Source: Clostridia bacterium (GTDB lineage: Bacteria > Bacillota > Clostridia > Oscillospirales > Acutalibacteraceae). Taken from it: a stretch of 64,000 nt of DNA. The stretch lies in NCBI GenBank assembly GCA_017409845.1, contig JAFQRY010000013.1:1-64000 (forward strand), written 5' to 3'. The notes beneath the pieces are model-generated. The model saw only the letters and a program-made list of their open reading frames with translations, searched no databases and was not told where the DNA came from. Each line of letters opens with the position of its first letter. Within the stretch, counting starts at the first letter, position 1. Positions 60,502-64,000 of this stretch are shown piece by piece. Both the position numbers and the translations under genes were made by a program.

Positions 60502-62529
60502 ATGGAACAGATTAAAATTACGGTCAACGGTAAGGAATGCATCGGCAACAAAGGCGAAACAGTTCTCAATATCGCCGCAAAAAACGGAGTTGAAATCCCC
60601 AATCTCTGCTATAACGGTCAGCTTAAGATTTACGGTGCCTGCGGTATCTGCCTTGTTGAGGCGGAGGGTATGCCGAAGCTTATGCGTGCGTGTGCGACGG
60701 TTGCTCAGGACGGAATGAGCTACAGCACTCAGACTGAAAGAGTAAAGAAGGCAAGAAAAATTGCTCTTGAGCTTATAATGAGTGACCACGAAGGTGACTG
60801 CGTTGCTCCCTGCTCGCTCAACTGCCCTGCACATACCGATATTCAGGGCTATCTTAAGGCAATCGCAAACGGCGATAACAAAGAAGCAGTTAAAATTATC
60901 AAAGAAAAAATTCCCATTCCCGCATCAATCGGCAGAGTTTGTCCGCATCCGTGTGAGTCAAACTGCCGCCGCAGACTTGTTGAAGAGCCTCTTTCGGTTG
61001 CATATCTCAAGGCCTTTGCGGCTGATAACGACCTTGCGAGCGACAATCCTTATACCGCAGTCTGCGAAGAATCAAGCGGCAAGAAGGTTGCAATCATCGG
61101 CGGCGGTCCTGCAGGTCTGACTGCGGCATATTATCTCCGACTTTCGGGACATGAAGTTACAATTTTTGAAGCGATGCCCGAAGCAGGCGGCATGCTCCGC
61201 TACGGCATTCCCGAATACAGACTTCCCAAGGCTGTTCTTGCAAAGGAAGTTGAAGCAATTGCAAAGCTTGGCGTTGATATTAAGACCAACACCAAGGTCG
61301 GCAAGGATATTTCATTTGAAGAAATCAGAAACGGTGCGGATGCCGTGCTTGTTACCGTCGGTGCATGGAAGGGCAGCAGCATGAGATGCAGGGGCGAGGA
61401 GCTTGAAGGCGTTCTCAGCGGCATTGATTTCCTGCGTGAGGTCAACATGGGCAATATTCCCGACATAGGTAAGAATGTTGCAGTTGTCGGCGGTGGCAAC
61501 ACCGCAATGGATGCCTGCCGCACAGCGGTAAGATGCGGAGCGGAAAATGTTTATGTTATCTATCGCAGAACAAGGGCGGAAGCTCCTGCGGAGGATATAG
61601 AAATCGAAGAAGCAATCGAAGAGGGCGTTGAGTTTCTCTTCCTCACAAATCCCGATGAAATCATCGGCGAAAACGGCAGGGTCAAGGCCGTGAAGCTTCA
61701 GATTATGGAGCTCGGTGAGCCCGATGCATCGGGAAGAAGAAAGCCCGTTCCCGTTGAGGGAGCATTCAGAACTCTCGATGTTGATACGGTTATCTCGGCT
61801 ATCGGTCAGAAATATGCTCCCTCGGGTCTTGAAGAAATCGGCGTTACGGGTTGGGGCACAATTCAGGCAGACGAAACAACCTGCCTCACCGACCTTGAAG
61901 GTGTTTTTGCTGCAGGCGATGCCACCAACAACGGTGCATCAATTGCGATTGATGCCATTGCCGAAGCAAATATTGCCGCAAGGGCAATCAATGCATACCT
62001 TCTCGGAATGCCCATGGATTTCCCGAAGCCCTATTATTCCGAAAGAAAAGTTACTCCCGAAATGCTTTCTGACAGAGAAAAGAAGGCAAGAGCGGTTATG
62101 TCCGTCAAGGCTCCCGAATACAGAAAGGGTAATTTTGAGGCTGTGCTCAACGGCTTTACAGAAGAGCAGGCGAGGGAAGAGGCCAAGAGATGTCTTGAAT
62201 GCGGATGCCACGATTTCAAGGAATGCAGGCTTATCCGCTATGCCAACGAAGACCCGATTGAGCCTGCAAGGCTTGCGGGTGCAATGCATGAATGCTTCAA
62301 GGAAACCCGACTTGTCACAATCGAAAGAGACCAGGGTAAATGTATTCTCTGCAATCTTTGCGTGCGTACCTGCAAGGAGATTGCAAACGAAGGAATTCTC
62401 GGTCTTGTCGGCAGAGGCTTCAAAACGGTAATCAGACCCGAATTTGAAAACACCGACAGAGTTGCCGTTTGTAAGGAATGCCGCAAGTGTGCGGAAGTCT
62501 GCCCGACGGGTGCATTGAAGATAATATAA
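60502..62529 (+). CDS. stnC: GltD/NfnB-like FAD subunit with [2Fe-2S] and [4Fe-4S] domains
   Basis: A 675-residue subunit. Residues 1-80 are a [2Fe-2S] ferredoxin (CYNGQLKIYGACGICLVE, then a further Cys in RACAT). Next is a GltD-type cluster region (CVAPCSLNCPAHTDIQ, VCPHPCESNCRR), the FAD fold VAIIGGGPAGLTAAYYLR and the NADPH fold VAVVGGGNTAMDACR. The C-terminal clusters are CILCNLCVRTCKE and CKECRKCAEVCPTGAL. This is the arrangement of StnC, the NADP-linked part of the Sporomusa-type transhydrogenase. No [FeFe]-hydrogenase gene follows, which argues against HydABC. A GGAGG site precedes the ATG. Confidence 0.8.
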   Translation: MEQIKITVNGKECIGNKGETVLNIAAKNGVEIPNLCYNGQLKIYGACGICLVEAEGMPKLMRACATVAQDGMSYSTQTERVKKARKIALELIMSDHEGDCVAPCSLNCPAHTDIQGYLKAIANGDNKEAVKIIKEKIPIPASIGRVCPHPCESNCRRRLVEEPLSVAYLKAFAADNDLASDNPYTAVCEESSGKKVAIIGGGPAGLTAAYYLRLSGHEVTIFEAMPEAGGMLRYGIPEYRLPKAVLAKEVEAIAKLGVDIKTNTKVGKDISFEEIRNGADAVLVTVGAWKGSSMRCRGEELEGVLSGIDFLREVNMGNIPDIGKNVAVVGGGNTAMDACRTAVRCGAENVYVIYRRTRAEAPAEDIEIEEAIEEGVEFLFLTNPDEIIGENGRVKAVKLQIMELGEPDASGRRKPVPVEGAFRTLDVDTVISAIGQKYAPSGLEEIGVTGWGTIQADETTCLTDLEGVFAAGDATNNGASIAIDAIAEANIAARAINAYLLGMPMDFPKPYYSERKVTPEMLSDREKKARAVMSVKAPEYRKGNFEAVLNGFTEEQAREEAKRCLECGCHDFKECRLIRYANEDPIEPARLAGAMHECFKETRLVTIERDQGKCILCNLCVRTCKEIANEGILGLVGRGFKTVIRPEFENTDRVAVCKECRKCAEVCPTGALKII

Positions 62530-62681
62530 CTTTGCAAGTTAAGAAAAAGTTCAAAGTGAAGAGCACAAAGATAGTTCGCAATTAAGGGTCGCATTGCCCC
62601 GACATTCCCTGCCGTGCGTTGTTTTGTGCAGGGAGCGGCGACCGTCCGAATGATTATAATTCATCTCACAAGAGGTAAAAA
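62530..62681. repeat. Spacer with nested inverted repeat
   Basis: GGTCGC (62587-62592) pairs with GCGACC (62638-62643), and inside it TCCCTGC (62606-62612) pairs with GCAGGGA (62628-62634). It begins with AATTAAGGGTCGC, shared with 50997-51010. No gene is supported. Confidence 0.65.
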
Positions 62682-64000
62682 ATGAAAAGAAAGTTCTCAC
62701 AAATAAGAATAATTGCTCTCGGCTATATTTCGATTATCATTATCGGAACACTTTTGCTGATGCTTCCGTTTGCATCGCAGAGCGGAGAAAGTGCCGGTTT
62801 TGTGCCCGCACTTTTCACGGCGGTTTCTTCATCATGTGTTACGGGGCTTGTTGTTCTTGATACCGCAACAAGCTGGACTCTTTTCGGTCAGATAGTCATT
62901 ATTTCACTCATTCAGGTCGGCGGACTCGGATTTATGACAATTGCAACAATGTTTTCAATGCTTCTGAAGCGGAAAATGGGGCTTCGGGAACGCGAGATCA
63001 TGGTTGAAAGCATAAATACGGGACACATCGGCGGAATAAAAAATCTTACGGGCAAAATCATTGCGGGAACGGCGATTTTTGAAGGTGTCGGTGCACTCCT
63101 TCTTGCAACAAGATTTATCCCCCGTTTCGGCTGGGGTAAAGGTATATGGTATTCCGTGTTTCATTCAATCTCAGCCTTCTGCAACGCAGGCTTTGACCTC
63201 ATGGGCATAACGGAGCCCTATGCATCGCTGACGGGATTTTCGGATGATGCTGTTGTTATCCTCACACTTTCGGCACTCGTTGTTATCGGCGGCATCGGCT
63301 TTCTTGTGTGGGATGATATAACCAAACGAAAGCTTAAGTTCAGATATTATCAGCTCCACACAAAAATCGTTCTCAGCGTTACAGCCTTTCTGCTTGTTGT
63401 TCCGACCGTTCTTTTCTTTGTTTTTGAAAGGAATTTCACCAATGAAGGTCTGAGCTTCGGGCACAGCTTCCTCAATTCGTTGTTTGACTCCGTAACCGCA
63501 AGAACGGCGGGCTTCAATTCAACCGATACCGCCGCACTTGCGCCTGCAAGCAAGATTTTAACAATCTTTCTCATGTTTATAGGCGGTTCACCCGGTTCAA
63601 CCGCAGGCGGTATCAAAACAACCACCCTTGCCGTTATCGCAATTTCAACCTTCAATGGTATTACACGCCGCCAGTCAAAGGGCATCTTCGGCAGACGGCT
63701 TGAAAAGGATGCAATCCATCAGGCAAGCTCCGTTGTTTTCACCAACATCACTCTTGCAATCATCGGCATCATTGCCATTCTTGCAATCCAGCCCTCACTT
63801 GAAATTTCGGATGTAATTTTTGAATGCATATCCGCAATAGGCACGGTCGGCATGACAACGGGAATCACCCGTGACCTTGCAACGGCATCAAGGCTTATTG
63901 TTGCGTTTCTTATGTTCTGCGGCAGGGTCGGCAGCGTTTCGTTTGCTCTTGCACTCATGGAGAAAAAAGCTGCTCCGCCAATCAAAAATCCGAGAGAAAA
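62682..64000 (+). CDS. TrkH/KtrB-type potassium uptake channel, 5' part
   Basis: Starts at ATG 62682 after AGAGGT and runs off the right edge after 439 codons with no stop. The four selectivity-filter half-repeats of the Trk/Ktr family are visible: SSSCVTGLVVLD, SAFCNAGFDLMG, TARTAGFNSTD and ISAIGTVGMTTGIT. Each is flanked by membrane helices, with a GGSPGSTAGGIKTTT loop between repeats three and four. It would import K+ across the cytoplasmic membrane with a TrkA/KtrA regulatory subunit, which should be encoded just beyond the window. Confidence 0.92.
   Translation, partial: MKRKFSQIRIIALGYISIIIIGTLLLMLPFASQSGESAGFVPALFTAVSSSCVTGLVVLDTATSWTLFGQIVIISLIQVGGLGFMTIATMFSMLLKRKMGLREREIMVESINTGHIGGIKNLTGKIIAGTAIFEGVGALLLATRFIPRFGWGKGIWYSVFHSISAFCNAGFDLMGITEPYASLTGFSDDAVVILTLSALVVIGGIGFLVWDDITKRKLKFRYYQLHTKIVLSVTAFLLVVPTVLFFVFERNFTNEGLSFGHSFLNSLFDSVTARTAGFNSTDTAALAPASKILTIFLMFIGGSPGSTAGGIKTTTLAVIAISTFNGITRRQSKGIFGRRLEKDAIHQASSVVFTNITLAIIGIIAILAIQPSLEISDVIFECISAIGTVGMTTGITRDLATASRLIVAFLMFCGRVGSVSFALALMEKKAAPPIKNPRE

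Noticed and set aside
58240..62529. HydABC [FeFe]-hydrogenase operon
   Set aside because: The third gene is GltD/NfnB-like with FAD and NADPH folds and no H-cluster motifs, and a K+ channel gene follows.

Overview
The window looks like a chromosome segment from an anaerobic, spore-forming Clostridia bacterium, probably an uncultured gut Oscillospirales/Ruminococcaceae relative. This is inferred from a germination gene (ypeB) with a sigmaG-like promoter, an NADH/ferredoxin/NADPH electron-bifurcating type complex, BspA-like and InlB-type surface proteins, moderate GC, strong AGGAGG ribosome sites with several TTG/GTG starts, and dispersed short palindromic repeats. No prophage, conjugative module or CRISPR array is visible.

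Layout. 1-2782 is the 3' end of a large repeat-containing surface protein. 2851-13006 holds a DMT permease, two XRE regulators, two sigma-70 (ECF) factors with unusual C-terminal extensions, a GH5 glycosidase and a transglutaminase-like protein. 13152-15261 carries cysK-rlmD on the minus strand. 15482-21490 is a sugar-modification cluster: two Gfo/Idh/MocA oxidoreductases, two TIM-barrel isomerase/epimerases and an aldose epimerase. It is broken up by repeats and a DUF559 gene. 21615-25509 is a response regulator, a histidine kinase and an HtrA protease. 25654-34669 is accessory in character: a BspA LRR lipoprotein, a DUF4474 protein, a small membrane protein under a LexA-like promoter, a phosphoesterase, a ChbG deacetylase, a secreted propeller-like protein, a DUF554 protein and a 37-residue Gln/Asn-rich microprotein.

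34804-45951 holds an EFR1 flavodoxin-ferredoxin, a GPH transporter, the tadA-DUF2809-TRIC overlap operon, glycogen phosphorylase, a CPBP protease, a candidate small RNA at 42574-42684, a Thr/Lys-repeat lipoprotein and a zinc-ribbon/TPR membrane protein pair. 46399-46475 is tRNA-Arg(CCT), next to an array of TATTAGC repeats. 46770-50973 is a glycolysis operon, pgk-tpiA-gpmI, split by a damaged REP-associated transposase. Then come an orphan ypeB, glyA-nanA (minus), a membrane-anchored protein of unknown function, hflX, and a 64-residue amphipathic protein with a perfect promoter. After these come a three-gene StnABC-like electron-bifurcating transhydrogenase and the start of a TrkH potassium channel that runs off the right edge.

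The genes point to a saccharolytic fermenter. Sugars enter by the GPH carrier and are handled by epimerases, the deacetylase, glycosidase and phosphorylase. Glycolysis yields NADH, and the Stn-like complex would balance NADH, ferredoxin and NADPH. The least explained and most interesting signals are the candidate sRNA with a CUCCU loop, the LexA-like promoter on a small membrane protein, the 64-residue amphipathic protein, the array of mini-hairpins separated by GTGATAT, and the sigma factor fused to a membrane-spanning outer domain.
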